DNA of 64,000 nucleotides from Candidatus Manganitrophus noduliformans (lineage in GTDB: Bacteria; Nitrospirota; Nitrospiria; SBBL01; Manganitrophaceae): NCBI RefSeq assembly GCF_012184425.1, contig NZ_VTOW01000001.1, positions 1,798,001 to 1,862,000 on the forward strand, written 5' to 3'. The position numbers and the translations under genes were made by a program. Below the pieces are notes generated by a model. It did not search any database. It was not told where the DNA came from and saw only the letters and a program-made list of their open reading frames with translations. Shown here one piece after another: positions 34,138 to 43,463 of this stretch (position 1 is its first letter; the number at the start of each line of letters is the position of its first letter).

Positions 34138-34165
34138 TGTCCAATTCGACTAACCGGCCGGACAA
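34138..34165 (-). promoter_or_regulatory. Candidate enhancer (UAS) of the TPR-gene promoter
   Basis: TGTCCAA (34138-34144) and inverted CGGACAA (34159-34165), about 97-124 bp upstream of the -24 element. It shares the TGTCCAA half-site with 31372-31420. Confidence 0.45.
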
Positions 34166-34217
34166 TCTGAACAGTTGGAGCGGAAATCTTCAAGGCAGGC
34201 TCGGCCTCTTTCCCTCC

Positions 34218-34544
34218 TCACTTCAACGAGAGGAGATAAGCCACCAATGCATCCAGCTCTTCCTTCGTTCCGCGGAAGGGGGGCATCATTGTCTCCGGTG
34301 CGACCGACTTCGGATCGGGAAGAAACTTCTTGAGCCACGCCTCGTCCCGGCGGCTTCCGACCTTGGTAAGATCGGGGCCGACCGGTCCTCCTTTCCCCTG
34401 AATCGCATGGCAGGCGGTGCATTGGCGCTCGGCAAAAAGCTTCTCCCCCTGTTTTATTTTCGCCGCGTCGGCGGCCGAGGCTCGCTCCGCGAAGGTTAAA
34501 AAGAGCGCCAGCAACGTGAAGATCAAAAGAGATCGTTTTCGCAT
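34218..34544 (-). CDS. Class I c-type cytochrome, periplasmic
   Basis: 108 residues. A signal peptide (MRKRSLLIFTLLALFLTF, cleavage near ASA, about 24) is followed by one heme site CTACH (42-46) and a likely Met ligand in ETMMPPFRG (about 85). Size and motifs fit a small soluble cytochrome c. It lies 27 nt after nirK on the same strand, so it is probably the electron donor to the nitrite reductase or the carrier between the bc complex and NirK. Confidence 0.92.
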   Translation of the reverse strand: MRKRSLLIFTLLALFLTFAERASAADAAKIKQGEKLFAERQCTACHAIQGKGGPVGPDLTKVGSRRDEAWLKKFLPDPKSVAPETMMPPFRGTKEELDALVAYLLSLK

Positions 34545-34571
34545 GTTTCTCCTCCACTCGAATAGAATTGA

Positions 34572-35567
34572 TTATTTCCCCGGACGGAAGATCTCCGGGA
34601 CTTCCGGGCCGGAGACCTCCAATACCCCGACGGCCCCCTTGTCGATGGCCCGGAAGATCGCATGATCGACCAAGAGATATCGGCCGGGGACATCGACCCG
34701 GAATTCGACGATGGCCGATCCCCCGGGGGGGATCAGCGTGCTCTGAATGTTCGTCTGAGGGGGGCTTCCAACCGCCCCTTCGGGATAGACCCGGTCGAAG
34801 ATCTCTCCGATGACATGAAAGGCCGAGGTCAGGTTCGGTCCGCCGTTTCCGATGAAGAGCCGGACCGTCTCTCCGACCTTCGCCTTAAGCGCCCGCTCGC
34901 CGCTCAAGGCGCCGACCCTTCCGTTAAAGACCACATAGTGCGGGTTCTCTTCGCGGGCGTTCCGGAGGTCGAAAGCTTGCAGCCCCTTCTCCCCGAAGGC
35001 GCCGGTGGTATAAAACTCGCTCTGAAGGAGATAGAATTCCTGATCGACCTTGGGAAGTCCCCCCTCCGGCTCGACCAGGATCAGGCCGTACATTCCGTTG
35101 GCGACGTGCGTCGGGATGTGCGGTGTGGCGCAGTGATAAACATAGAGTCCGGGATTGAGCGCCTTCCAGCGGAATGTTTTGGTCTCTCCGGGGGCGACCT
35201 GCGTTGCCTCTGCGCCTCCGCCCGGTCCATTGACTGCATGGAGGTCGATCGAATGGGGCAAGAAGCTTTTCTCGCTGTTTTTGAGGTGAAGCGTCACCTG
35301 ATCGCCGACACGAATCCGGATGAAGGGACCCGGAACGCTCCCTCCGAACGTCCAGAAGGTGTATTCGACCCCGTCGGCCAGGGTTCCTTTCTCCTCGGTT
35401 GTTTCAAGCGAAACAACGACATTCGCCGGCATCGTCCGGGTGAGCGGCGGCGGAACATTCGGCGGCGACGTCGGGTCGATCTTGATCGGTTCGTTCGCTC
35501 CGGCCGGCCCCGATAAGGTGAGGGTCCCCCACAAAACAAAGAGGATTACTCGAAGAGTCATTCGCAT
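34572..35567 (-). CDS. nirK: Copper nitrite reductase NirK, class II (AniA-like)
   Basis: 331 residues from ATG 35565-35567, five nt after AAGGAGG. Signal peptide to about residue 25. All catalytic residues are present: type 1 copper His105, Cys146, His154, Met159; type 2 copper His110, His145, His302; catalytic Asp108 and His251. [24 protein letters not shown]-like spacing (Cys to His eight residues) marks the class II group. It reduces nitrite to NO in the periplasm. The gene is followed by a cytochrome c and lies next to the Rieske/cytochrome b-c operon, so a complete quinol-to-nitrite path is encoded here. Confidence 0.94.
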   Translation of the reverse strand: MRMTLRVILFVLWGTLTLSGPAGANEPIKIDPTSPPNVPPPLTRTMPANVVVSLETTEEKGTLADGVEYTFWTFGGSVPGPFIRIRVGDQVTLHLKNSEKSFLPHSIDLHAVNGPGGGAEATQVAPGETKTFRWKALNPGLYVYHCATPHIPTHVANGMYGLILVEPEGGLPKVDQEFYLLQSEFYTTGAFGEKGLQAFDLRNAREENPHYVVFNGRVGALSGERALKAKVGETVRLFIGNGGPNLTSAFHVIGEIFDRVYPEGAVGSPPQTNIQSTLIPPGGSAIVEFRVDVPGRYLLVDHAIFRAIDKGAVGVLEVSGPEVPEIFRPGK

Positions 35568-35582
35568 CTCTGCCTCCTTCAA

Positions 35583-35655
35583 CAGTCATGAAACGGATCA
35601 ACGATGTTGAAGTATAACATGTCGGAGCGGACCTTTCCGGTCCTCGGGATTTTCC
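35583..35655 (-). promoter_or_regulatory. nirK upstream region
   Basis: Contains a short hairpin (GGACC/GGTCC, 35629-35643) past the cytochrome b-c stop and a TATACT-like -10 near 35613 on the minus strand. No clear -35 or Fnr site is seen. Confidence 0.3.
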
Positions 35656-36972
35656 TTATCCCTTTTTCAGGCTCAGCATATACCGCGTTAAATCCTCCAG
35701 CTCCGGTTCGGGAAGGCGGGTCGGCGGCATGATCGAGCCGGGGACCAGCGCCTGCGGATCTTTAAAATGAGCGATCAACCAATCGCGGTCGCGCGCATCG
35801 CCGACGAAGGAGAGATCGGGCCCCACCTGCGCCCCCTGGCCGTGGATGCGGTGGCATCCCGCGCAGGCGAGCTTGGCGTAAATCGCACGGCCCCGCTCGA
35901 CCGCCGGATCGGTCTTCTTCAAGGCCGCGGTCTCCTTCATCGCCAGGCCGAGAAGGGTGAAGACGAAAACCAAAAAGAGCGCCCCGGCCCCGATCGCGAT
36001 CGGACGCCGCGCTGGCGACCGCTCCCGCTTTCGGCCGAGAAAGGGGATGGCAAAGAGAATCGCGAAGAAGAGAACCGGGAGGACGAAGGTGACGACCGGC
36101 TCCCACGGTCCTTCAGAGTATTTCAAGAGCTGATAGTAGAAGAGATAATACCACTCCGGAACCGGGCGGAAGGTGGTGTCGGTCGGATCGGCGGGGTCCC
36201 CCAGATGCGCCGGAAAGAGGTTGACCAGGACGACCAGCGCCAGAAAAACCGCTCCCATCGCCACTGCATCCATGAAGACCTGCTTTGGATAAAACGGCTC
36301 CGAGATCCGCTTCGCCCGCGCTTTGTCCCACGGCCCGGCTGGACCGACCCTTCGAAGGATGAAAAGATGTCCGGCGATCAAGAACATAATCAGCCAGGGA
36401 AGAAAGAGGGTATGGATGGCGAAGAACCGGCTGAGGGTCAAGGCGCCCAGCTCCGCCCCGCCGCGGAGAATCCGCGCGAGGGTTCCGCCGATCCAGGGGA
36501 CGCTTCCGACGAGGTTGATCCCGACCTGGGTCGCCCAGTACGCCTTTTGATCCCACGGGAGGAGATAGCCGGTGAAGCCGAAGGTCAGCGTCAGGATTAA
36601 TAAAAAAACACCGACGATCCACATCGGCTCCCGCGGCGGTTTATAGGCGCCATAGAGAAAGACCTGGAGCATGTGAAGGCCGATCGCCGCCATCATCGCG
36701 CTCGCCCCCCAGTGGTGCAGCCCCCGGACGAAGCCGCCGAACGGCACCTCCTCTTGGATGAACTTGACGCTCTCATACGCGTGGTCGGGGGTCGGCGCAT
36801 AATAGAGGGCGAGAAAGGTTCCGGTCGTCGCCTGCAACAGGAAGAGAAAAAGGGTGACGCTTCCGAAGATATAAATCCAGCTGGCGCCCCCCGGAATCGC
36901 CTCGTCGAGGAGATGATGAAGGATCGGCGGCAATTTGAGACGGTCGGAGAGCCAGGAGAAGAGGCGATTCAT
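35656..36972 (-). CDS. Cytochrome b fused to a C-terminal cytochrome c domain
   Basis: 438 residues. The N-terminal two thirds are a cytochrome b of the bc1/b6f type, with eight helices, paired heme histidines (GLHHWGAS, GLHMLQVF; FFAIHTLFLP, IAGHLFIL) and the Qo-site PEWY motif (PVPEWYYLFYYQLL). After a further helix (ALFLVFVFTLLGLAMK) comes a cytochrome c domain with CAGCH and GSIMPPT as the likely Met ligand. It carries electrons from quinol to a c-type acceptor. The start overlaps the Rieske stop (TGATG). Confidence 0.94.
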   Translation of the reverse strand: MNRLFSWLSDRLKLPPILHHLLDEAIPGGASWIYIFGSVTLFLFLLQATTGTFLALYYAPTPDHAYESVKFIQEEVPFGGFVRGLHHWGASAMMAAIGLHMLQVFLYGAYKPPREPMWIVGVFLLILTLTFGFTGYLLPWDQKAYWATQVGINLVGSVPWIGGTLARILRGGAELGALTLSRFFAIHTLFLPWLIMFLIAGHLFILRRVGPAGPWDKARAKRISEPFYPKQVFMDAVAMGAVFLALVVLVNLFPAHLGDPADPTDTTFRPVPEWYYLFYYQLLKYSEGPWEPVVTFVLPVLFFAILFAIPFLGRKRERSPARRPIAIGAGALFLVFVFTLLGLAMKETAALKKTDPAVERGRAIYAKLACAGCHRIHGQGAQVGPDLSFVGDARDRDWLIAHFKDPQALVPGSIMPPTRLPEPELEDLTRYMLSLKKG

Positions 36973-37526
36973 CAGATCGCCTCTTTCTTGGGAAGACCGG
37001 CTTTGAATTCCTGGTAGAGAATGAAGAGCCGATCCCCTTCGATTTTCGTCGGAAGGGTGTCGAGCGGACGGGGGGCGGGACCGGCGAGGACCTTCCCTTC
37101 CAGGTCAAAAACAGAGTTGTGACAGGGGCAGAGGAATTGCTGATCCGCGTCGGACCATCGATAACCGCAGCCGAGATGGGTGCAGATGGGGGAGAAGGCG
37201 ACCACCTCGCCGTCCGGTTTTTTGTAAGCCCAGAACGACCGGACGGTGTTGCTCTTCATCCAGCCGCTGGAGGAGGAGCGGACCACTTCGAGCTCTTTCG
37301 GCCGGTTAAGCTCGATCAGTTCGAGCGGTCCGACCTCCGACCAGGGCTCTTCCCGCTTCTTCAACGTCGGCAGGACCGCATATCCGAAGAGGGGAATTCC
37401 CAATCCGAATCCGATCAAACCCATGATCGCCGCGATGGTCTTTCCGAAAAACCCCCTTCGCGTCACCTCCGCCGTCTTTTTATTCCCCCCCATTCGTCGA
37501 GAGGAAGACGATTTATCGTTGACCAT
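36972..37526 (-). CDS. Rieske iron-sulfur protein of the bc complex
   Basis: 184 residues. A Tat-type signal (TRRGFFGKT) precedes the membrane helix (IAAIMGLIGFGLGIPLFGYAV). The 2Fe-2S ligands are Cys115 and His117 (CTHLGC) and Cys133 and His136 (CPCHNS), with C120-C135 as disulfide. The downstream cytochrome b starts within its stop codon, so the two are co-translated. A weak version of the recurring palindrome lies 92 nt upstream, suggesting shared control with the stress cluster. Confidence 0.95.
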   Translation of the reverse strand: MVNDKSSSSRRMGGNKKTAEVTRRGFFGKTIAAIMGLIGFGLGIPLFGYAVLPTLKKREEPWSEVGPLELIELNRPKELEVVRSSSSGWMKSNTVRSFWAYKKPDGEVVAFSPICTHLGCGYRWSDADQQFLCPCHNSVFDLEGKVLAGPAPRPLDTLPTKIEGDRLFILYQEFKAGLPKKEAI

Positions 37527-37617
37527 CGTGATCCGAAGCCTCCTTCACTGATCGGGATATCCCAGCCGGTAGGTTAGGATGTGATCCCGCGATTCTGAGG
37601 GAATTGACCGAAATTTG

Positions 37618-37639
37618 CAACCCCCAAGAGGGACATATC
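37618..37639 (-). promoter_or_regulatory. Palindrome site b upstream of the Rieske operon
   Basis: CAA-CC-CCCA-AGAG-GGAC-AT-ATC: a good left half and a degraded right half. Lies 92 nt before the Rieske start. Confidence 0.4.
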
Positions 37640-37643
37640 GGGT

Positions 37644-40319
37644 TTAAAGGGGGACGGGTTGGAGGAGGTCATCACCCCCCTTTCTTCTCCGAAGCCATTT
37701 GTCAATCTCCACGGCGACGATGACCACCGCCGCCGTCCCGGCAATCTCCAGCCAATCGGTGAGGGTGAGAGGAACGGTTCGAAAGACCCATTGAAAGGCC
37801 GGGACATAGAGGACCGCCAGCTGGGCGAAGAAGGCGGCGATCAGGCTGTAGAAGAGGAACGGATTGCTCATCAGCGGAATTCGAAAGATCGATTCCGTTT
37901 CGGAGCGGCTGTTCCATGCCTGAAAGAATTGGAAGAAGACCATCGTCGTCACCGCCACCGACCGGGCCTTTTCGAGCGAGGCGCCGTCGTTGAGCGTCTC
38001 GATAAATCGATAGATGATTCCCGCCGAGATGATCAGGCCGACCAGAACGGTCCGCTCCTTCAAGAGGCGCGACATGATCCCTTCTTTCGGGTTTCGCGGG
38101 GGACGGTCGATGACCCCCTGCTCTCCCGGCTCGAAGGCCAGGGCGACGTCCTGCAAGCCGTTCGTCACCACGTTGATCCACAAAAGCTGCGCCGGCACAT
38201 ACGGGATCGGGACGCCGATGAGGACAGCGCCGAGGATCGAGAGGATCGCCGCGACCCCGGTCGGGATGAGAAAGAAGGTGACCTTCCGGATGTTGTCGAA
38301 GACGACCCTCCCCTCCTCCACCGCGTGGGCGATGCTGGCGAAGTTGTCGTCGGTGAGGACCATGTCGGCCGCCTCCCTCGCCACGTCGGTGCCGCTCTTC
38401 CCCATGGCGATCCCGATATGGGCCGCCTTCAGCGCCGGGGCATCGTTCACCCCGTCGCCGGTGACCGCGACAATCTCGCCGTGCCGGATCAACTGCTGGA
38501 CGATCCGAAGCTTGTGCTGCGGCGCGACCCGCGCATAAACCGAGACCCCTTTTACTTTCTGAAAGAGCGCCTCATCGTCCATCGCCTCAAGCGCTTTCCC
38601 CCCGAGGACTTCCGCCCCCTCTTCGACGATCCCGATCTGCTTCGCGATCGCCCGCGCGGTGACGGCGTGATCGCCGGTGATCATCACGGTGCGGATTCCG
38701 GCCTTCCGGCACCGCGCGACGGCCTGGACCGCTTCGGGCCGGGGAGGGTCGATCATCCCCTGCAGCCCGGCGAAGAGAAGCCCGGAAGCGAGATGATCGT
38801 GTGTGAGCGTCTCCTGATCCGGGGGGGCTTCCCGAGAGGCCATCGCCAGGACCCGAAGCCCTTCCGCGGCGAACTGATCGGCGATCTTCATGATCTCGCC
38901 GCGCGCCGCTCCAGCGCCGGCGCACATGTCCAGGATTCGTTCGGGCGCCCCCTTGGCGAAGATGAATTTTCGATTTTCGCGGCGGTGTAGTGTGGCCATG
39001 TAGCCGAGCTCCGATTCAAAGGGGATCATCGCAACGAGCGGATAACGCTCCCGCTCTTGCGTCGGGTCGAGCCCTCCCTTCATGGCGGCGACAATCAGCG
39101 CCCCTTCGGTCGGATCGCCGTCGATCTTGTATTCCCCATTTTCTTCGTAGAGATCCGATTCACTGCAGAGGAGGCCGATTCTCAAAACGGGGCGGAGGTG
39201 ATTCAACGGCCCCGCTTCGATCGGCAGCCCGTCCTGCAGAATTTCCCCGCGCGGCGCGTATCCGGTCCCGGTCAATTCATACGTGTGCGTCCCGTCGTAG
39301 GCCAGGCGGACGGTCATCTCGTTCCGGGTGAGGGTTCCGGTCTTGTCCGATCCGATGACCGTGGTGCCGCCGAGGGTTTCGACCGCCGGAAGATTCCGGA
39401 TGATCGCGTTTCGCCGGGCCATCCGCGCCACCCCGATCGCCAGGGTGATCGTGACGACGATCGGCAGCCCTTCCGGAATGGCGGCCACCGCCGCCGCCAC
39501 CGCTGTCATGAACATCGTGTCGATCTTCTCTCCGATCAGGATGCCGATCAGAAAGAGGAGGCCGGAAGCGGCCAGGACAATCAGCCCGATCGCCTTGGCG
39601 AACTGTCCGATCTTCTCCTGAAGGGGGGCCCTGACCACGCCGGCCTCCCTCACCTCCTGGGCGATCGTTCCGAGAATGGTTTTGGCGCCGGTCTCGACGA
39701 CGATCCCCCGTCCCCGGCCGCTGACCACCACGGTTCCCATGAAGGCCATGTTCACCTGATCGCCGGGGGTGAGGCGTTCCGCAGGGATGGCCTCGGTCGC
39801 TTTGGCGACGGGGAGGGATTCTCCGGTCAACATCGCTTCATCGACATTCAGCTCCGCCGCCCGAAAGAGCCGCAAATCGGCCGGAACTTTAGCCCCGGAG
39901 GAGAGGAGAACGATATCGCCGGGGACCAGCCGCTCGCTCTGGATCTCCTTCTCCTTTCCACCCCGCAAAACCCTTGCCTTCGGAACGACCATCTTTTTGA
40001 GCGATCGGACACTCTCCTCCGCCTTGTACTCCTGGATGTAGCCGATGACGGCGTTGAGGAGGACGACTGCAAGAATCACCCCCGTGTCGATGTGCTCTCC
40101 CAGGAAGGCGGTGACGACGGCGGCGATCAGGAGGATATAGATAAGCGGGCTGGTAAACTGATGGATCAGGATCTTCAGCCGGCTGATCTTTTCCTCCTCC
40201 GCCAGCCGGTTGGGTCCATATTGCGCAAGACGGGCCTCGGCCGCTTCATTCAGCAGCCCCTCCTCCGATGCTCTCAGGGTTTTGAAAATCTCATCGACAT
40301 CGATCTGATACCAAGCCAT
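37644..40319 (-). CDS. P2A-like cation-transporting P-type ATPase
   Basis: 891 residues from ATG 40317-40319, preceded by GAGAGGGAAA. The order is N-terminal cation ATPase domain, TGES actuator loop (165-168), PEGLP in M4 (282-286), DKTGTLT with phosphorylated Asp325, a nucleotide domain with FAKGAPERIL, GDGVNDAPALK, and a C-terminal six-helix bundle. PEGLP and the helix count fit P2-type Ca2+ or related ATPases (pacL/PMR1-like), not heavy-metal P1B pumps. Cation unknown; Ca2+ or Mn2+ are possible for this class. A tandem 14-bp repeat lies 77 nt upstream. Confidence 0.93.
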   Translation of the reverse strand: MAWYQIDVDEIFKTLRASEEGLLNEAAEARLAQYGPNRLAEEEKISRLKILIHQFTSPLIYILLIAAVVTAFLGEHIDTGVILAVVLLNAVIGYIQEYKAEESVRSLKKMVVPKARVLRGGKEKEIQSERLVPGDIVLLSSGAKVPADLRLFRAAELNVDEAMLTGESLPVAKATEAIPAERLTPGDQVNMAFMGTVVVSGRGRGIVVETGAKTILGTIAQEVREAGVVRAPLQEKIGQFAKAIGLIVLAASGLLFLIGILIGEKIDTMFMTAVAAAVAAIPEGLPIVVTITLAIGVARMARRNAIIRNLPAVETLGGTTVIGSDKTGTLTRNEMTVRLAYDGTHTYELTGTGYAPRGEILQDGLPIEAGPLNHLRPVLRIGLLCSESDLYEENGEYKIDGDPTEGALIVAAMKGGLDPTQERERYPLVAMIPFESELGYMATLHRRENRKFIFAKGAPERILDMCAGAGAARGEIMKIADQFAAEGLRVLAMASREAPPDQETLTHDHLASGLLFAGLQGMIDPPRPEAVQAVARCRKAGIRTVMITGDHAVTARAIAKQIGIVEEGAEVLGGKALEAMDDEALFQKVKGVSVYARVAPQHKLRIVQQLIRHGEIVAVTGDGVNDAPALKAAHIGIAMGKSGTDVAREAADMVLTDDNFASIAHAVEEGRVVFDNIRKVTFFLIPTGVAAILSILGAVLIGVPIPYVPAQLLWINVVTNGLQDVALAFEPGEQGVIDRPPRNPKEGIMSRLLKERTVLVGLIISAGIIYRFIETLNDGASLEKARSVAVTTMVFFQFFQAWNSRSETESIFRIPLMSNPFLFYSLIAAFFAQLAVLYVPAFQWVFRTVPLTLTDWLEIAGTAAVVIVAVEIDKWLRRRKGGDDLLQPVPL

Positions 40320-40395
40320 TTTCCCTCTCTCATCGATTTGCAAGCTGAAGCGCGACGGAACCGGATCGGTTCAACCCAACGCCTTTTGGATCAAT

Positions 40396-40423
40396 CAAAG
40401 TAATTCTGGCAAAGTGATTCTGG
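40396..40423 (-). repeat. Tandem 14-bp direct repeat upstream of the ATPase
   Basis: CAAAGTAATTCTGG (40396-40409) directly followed by CAAAGTGATTCTGG (40410-40423), one mismatch. It lies 77-104 nt before the ATPase start and is the size of a response-regulator site. The rest of 40320-40604 shows no gene. Confidence 0.55.
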
Positions 40424-40604
40424 CGTATTTTTAACGGGAAGACAACCCCGACCGGGAGAGACGCCCTTGCGCCGGCCCAACACAAAACCGGCTGTCGGGC
40501 AAGAAGAATGTGAGGGTCGAAGCGCCGCCCGGCCCATCGATGATGGAAGCCGGGGAGGGGAGTGCTTCGATCGATTTTCAGGAAGAGGTTGCCCAATGGG
40601 AATG

Positions 40605-41018
40605 TTATTCCGGCGGGCCGAGGAAAAATCCGGCCATCTCTTCCATGTAGAGCGGCCGGAGGAGATCCCGGACCGAAAAGACGCCGACCACCTCTCCCCC
40701 GCGGGTCACGGCAAGGTGGCGGATTCCCTTCCCCTCCATCAGGTCATTCGCCTCCATCACCGTTCTGTCGGCCTCGATGGTGATGAGAGGGGACTGCATC
40801 ACCTGCCGGGCCGGAATGCCGGAGGGATCGAGCTGTTTTGCGATCACCTTTCGGACGATATCGGTCTCGGTGATGATCCCGACGTAGGTCCCTTTTCGCG
40901 TCACCAAGAGGCTTCCGATCCGATGATTCGCCATCTCCTTAGCCACTTCCGCGATGTTTTTCTCAGCGTCGATCGCGTTGATTTTCGTTGTCATGAATCG
41001 TTCCACCAGGGGAATCAT
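40605..41018 (-). CDS. CBS-domain pair protein
   Basis: 137 residues from ATG 41016-41018, with GGAGAAAGTG upstream; the long frame reaching into the neighbouring gene is a shadow. Two CBS motifs (about 1-60, VERFMTTKINAIDAEKNIAE; about 70-125, VMQSPLITIEADRTVMEA with GIRHLAVTRGGEVVGVFSVRDLL) form a Bateman module that binds adenosine nucleotides. It follows a universal stress gene and probably reports energy charge. Confidence 0.9.
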   Translation of the reverse strand: MIPLVERFMTTKINAIDAEKNIAEVAKEMANHRIGSLLVTRKGTYVGIITETDIVRKVIAKQLDPSGIPARQVMQSPLITIEADRTVMEANDLMEGKGIRHLAVTRGGEVVGVFSVRDLLRPLYMEEMAGFFLGPPE

Positions 41019-41062
41019 CACTTTCTCCTTTTCATGTGAAGGACGTTTTTCCCGGGCAGCTT

Positions 41063-41536
41063 TCAAGCGGCCTCGGTCGTCTCTTCCGCCTCTACTTTTT
41101 CCCTCTCGGCCGCTATCGGCTGCCGCACCGCCACGATGGGGACGGGAGAAGCGCGAAGAACCCGCTCCGTCACGCTCCCCATCAACAGGCGCGGTACCCC
41201 CGTTCTGCCGTGCGTTCCCATCACGATGAGATCGCACTGAAGATCCCCCGCCGCTTTGATAATCTCGGCGGCGGGATCTCCCTTGAGAAGGTGGGTTTCG
41301 ACCAAGAGCCCCTCCTCCCTCACCGGCTGAACCATCCAATCGAGCCTCTGTTGCAGCCTCAGTTCATGAAAGCCGAATGGTTCGAGGTGGGAGGCGGCCA
41401 TGTCGATCGGCTCTATGACATGGGCTAAAAGAAGGGTCGCGTCCATTTGCCGGGCGAGTTGGACCGCATGATTAAATGCCTCTTTCGAGGTGTCCGAGAA
41501 ATCGGTCGCAATGAAAATTCTCTTTATCTTCTTCAT
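41063..41536 (-). CDS. Universal stress protein (UspA family)
   Basis: 157 residues in one Usp domain: an N-terminal strand IFIATDFS, then MGTHGRTGVPRLLMGSVTERVLR, the ATP-binding G-x2-G-x9-G-S signature, then PVPIVAV. Cytoplasmic ATP-binding stress protein. It is the first gene of a Usp-CBS pair and lies 106 nt below palindrome site c. Confidence 0.93.
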   Translation of the reverse strand: MKKIKRIFIATDFSDTSKEAFNHAVQLARQMDATLLLAHVIEPIDMAASHLEPFGFHELRLQQRLDWMVQPVREEGLLVETHLLKGDPAAEIIKAAGDLQCDLIVMGTHGRTGVPRLLMGSVTERVLRASPVPIVAVRQPIAAEREKVEAEETTEAA

Positions 41537-41641
41537 TTCGATTCCTCCAGAAGCAAAGGGTCCTTTCCGTCTTGTCTGATTTGGCGGTGATGTTCATCGT
41601 CGCCTTTGTAAGCCTATTCTGACCGAATGAAGAAGCGGCGA

Positions 41642-41663
41642 CAACACCCCAAAGGGGGCGTTT
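41642..41663 (-). promoter_or_regulatory. Palindrome site c upstream of a usp gene
   Basis: CAA-CA-CCCC-AAAG-GGGG-CG-TTT, followed by TG. Near-complete match to the recurring palindrome, 106 nt before the usp start. Confidence 0.7.
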
Positions 41664-41723
41664 TGCAAGAGCACAATCACGAGGAGGGAGGCGGAAGGGA
41701 AGAGATAAACGTGTTTATCTTTT

Positions 41724-43463
41724 TCACGGCAGGGGCGTCTGTCTGAGCCGGGAGAGAAACCAGAGAAAGAGCGCTCCACAGATTGCCGCGCTCAGGTGGC
41801 TGAGGGAGAGGCCGAAGAGGACCCGTTTCCCTTCCAGATAGAAAAGGCCGAGGGTGACGACGGAGAGGGCCGTGAGGACGAGTCCCAAGATCCGAAGGTC
41901 GTTTTGCCGATCAAACTCCTGCTTGATCCCATGGAGGTCGCCGGCGTCGAGCTTCACGCCGATCTCCCCCCGCTCCAGCTTGATCAGGACCTTTTCGACT
42001 CGATCCGGAAGGTTCTTGACAAGCTCCAAGCGATCTAAGAGGTCGGTTTCAACGGTCCGGAGGAGGCGACGGGGGCTCCAATACGCCTGCCACGTTTTTT
42101 GGACGAACGGCTCCAGCTCCCGGTTGAAGTCGAATTCGGGATAAAGGAGCAGCCCCATCCCCTCGGTGGTCAGGATCGCCTTGCCGAAGAGGGCGAGGTC
42201 GGAGGGGAACCGGATGCCGTTTCGCGTTCCCTGATTGATCGCCCGGAAGAAGGCGCGGGCGGCGCTCGGCGGATGGGGCGAGTAGAAAAACTCGCTCAAA
42301 ATGTTGGAGAGATCTTTCTTGAAGCCGCTGACGTCGCTTCGTTCGTCGATCAACGCCAGGCGGAGAAAGTGTTTGGTGAACCCCTCCATGTCTTTTTTGA
42401 CGAAGGCGAGGAGGGCATGAAGCAGGGTGCGTCGCGCCTCCTCATCCAAATAACCGACCATCCCGAAATCGTGCAGGCAGAGCGACCCCTCCGGCGTGGC
42501 GAAGAAATTGCCGGGGTGCGGATCGGCATGGAAAAACCCGGCGATCAGAAACTGCTCGAAGAAAGCATCGACCCCGATCGAGGCGAGCCGTTTTCGATCG
42601 ATTCCCAATGCCTCCATTCCCGCCAAGTCGTCGGCCTTGACCCCATGCGAGAAGGTCATCGTGAGGACCCGCTTCGTCGTCCACTCCCAGTAGACCCGGG
42701 GAATGTGGATGTTCGGATTCTCCTTGAAGATCGCCCGGAAGCGTTCGGCGTGATGTCCCTCGGCCTCGAAGTCGAGCTCCCGCAGGGTCCAGTCGGCGAA
42801 CTCCTTCACGATCCGGGTCGGCCGGTAGATGTTCCACTCCGGGATGAAGCGCTCCGCCAGACGGGACAAATAATAGAGAAGATGAATGTCCTGCCGGATG
42901 ATTTTCTCGATCTCCGGCCGCTGGACTTTGACGGCGACTTCGGTCCCGTCGATTAAAAGCGCGCGATGGACCTGGGCAAGCGATCCGGCCGCCGCCGGTT
43001 TTTCCTCGAACGATTTGAAGAGCGCCTCCGGGGGGGCGCCGAATTCTTCCGCGACGATCCGGCGGACCGCTTCGTACGGAAAGGGCGCGACGTCGCTTTG
43101 CAGCTTGGAGAGCTCCCGGGAGAGGGGCTCGCCGACGAGATCGGCCCGCATGCTCAAGACCTGTCCCAACTTGACGAAGGTCGGTCCCAATCGCTCCAGG
43201 ACCGATCGGAGGAGGGCGGGGGAGAGGATCGGACCGCTCCCGTCGATTTTCATCAGGGGGGCTTCCGGGGGACGCCGGGTGAAAACGGCCCGGAGCCGAA
43301 ACCAAAGGGGGATGAAGTATTTCAGCCGCAATCGCTGAATGAGGAGGTCCCCCCCCGATTCGAAGACGACCCCGACGATCGTCCGCAGGCGATTCAAGTC
43401 GGTCCATTTGAATTGGAGCGATCGGTCATTCATTATACGACCGTCAGGCCGGCGTGAAGACAT
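41724..43463 (-). CDS. ABC1/UbiB-family atypical kinase
   Basis: 579 residues. Family motifs: GPTFVKLGQ (KxGQ), AAGSLAQVH (Ala-rich loop), VAVKVQRP, FFHADPHPGNF (catalytic loop) and HDFGMVG (metal-binding Asp). Two C-terminal helices (about 525-575) anchor it in the membrane. UbiB proteins are needed for ubiquinone or other isoprenoid-quinone synthesis and act as ATPases/kinases. It overlaps the upstream usp gene by 20 nt; an ATG at 43431-43433 is a possible start that would avoid the overlap. Co-transcription with the usp gene under site d is likely. Confidence 0.92.
   Translation of the reverse strand: MSSRRPDGRIMNDRSLQFKWTDLNRLRTIVGVVFESGGDLLIQRLRLKYFIPLWFRLRAVFTRRPPEAPLMKIDGSGPILSPALLRSVLERLGPTFVKLGQVLSMRADLVGEPLSRELSKLQSDVAPFPYEAVRRIVAEEFGAPPEALFKSFEEKPAAAGSLAQVHRALLIDGTEVAVKVQRPEIEKIIRQDIHLLYYLSRLAERFIPEWNIYRPTRIVKEFADWTLRELDFEAEGHHAERFRAIFKENPNIHIPRVYWEWTTKRVLTMTFSHGVKADDLAGMEALGIDRKRLASIGVDAFFEQFLIAGFFHADPHPGNFFATPEGSLCLHDFGMVGYLDEEARRTLLHALLAFVKKDMEGFTKHFLRLALIDERSDVSGFKKDLSNILSEFFYSPHPPSAARAFFRAINQGTRNGIRFPSDLALFGKAILTTEGMGLLLYPEFDFNRELEPFVQKTWQAYWSPRRLLRTVETDLLDRLELVKNLPDRVEKVLIKLERGEIGVKLDAGDLHGIKQEFDRQNDLRILGLVLTALSVVTLGLFYLEGKRVLFGLSLSHLSAAICGALFLWFLSRLRQTPLP

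Noticed and set aside
40443-40460. Another copy of the palindrome (CAACCCCGACCGGGAG)
   Set aside because: Spacing and right half do not match; too degraded to claim.
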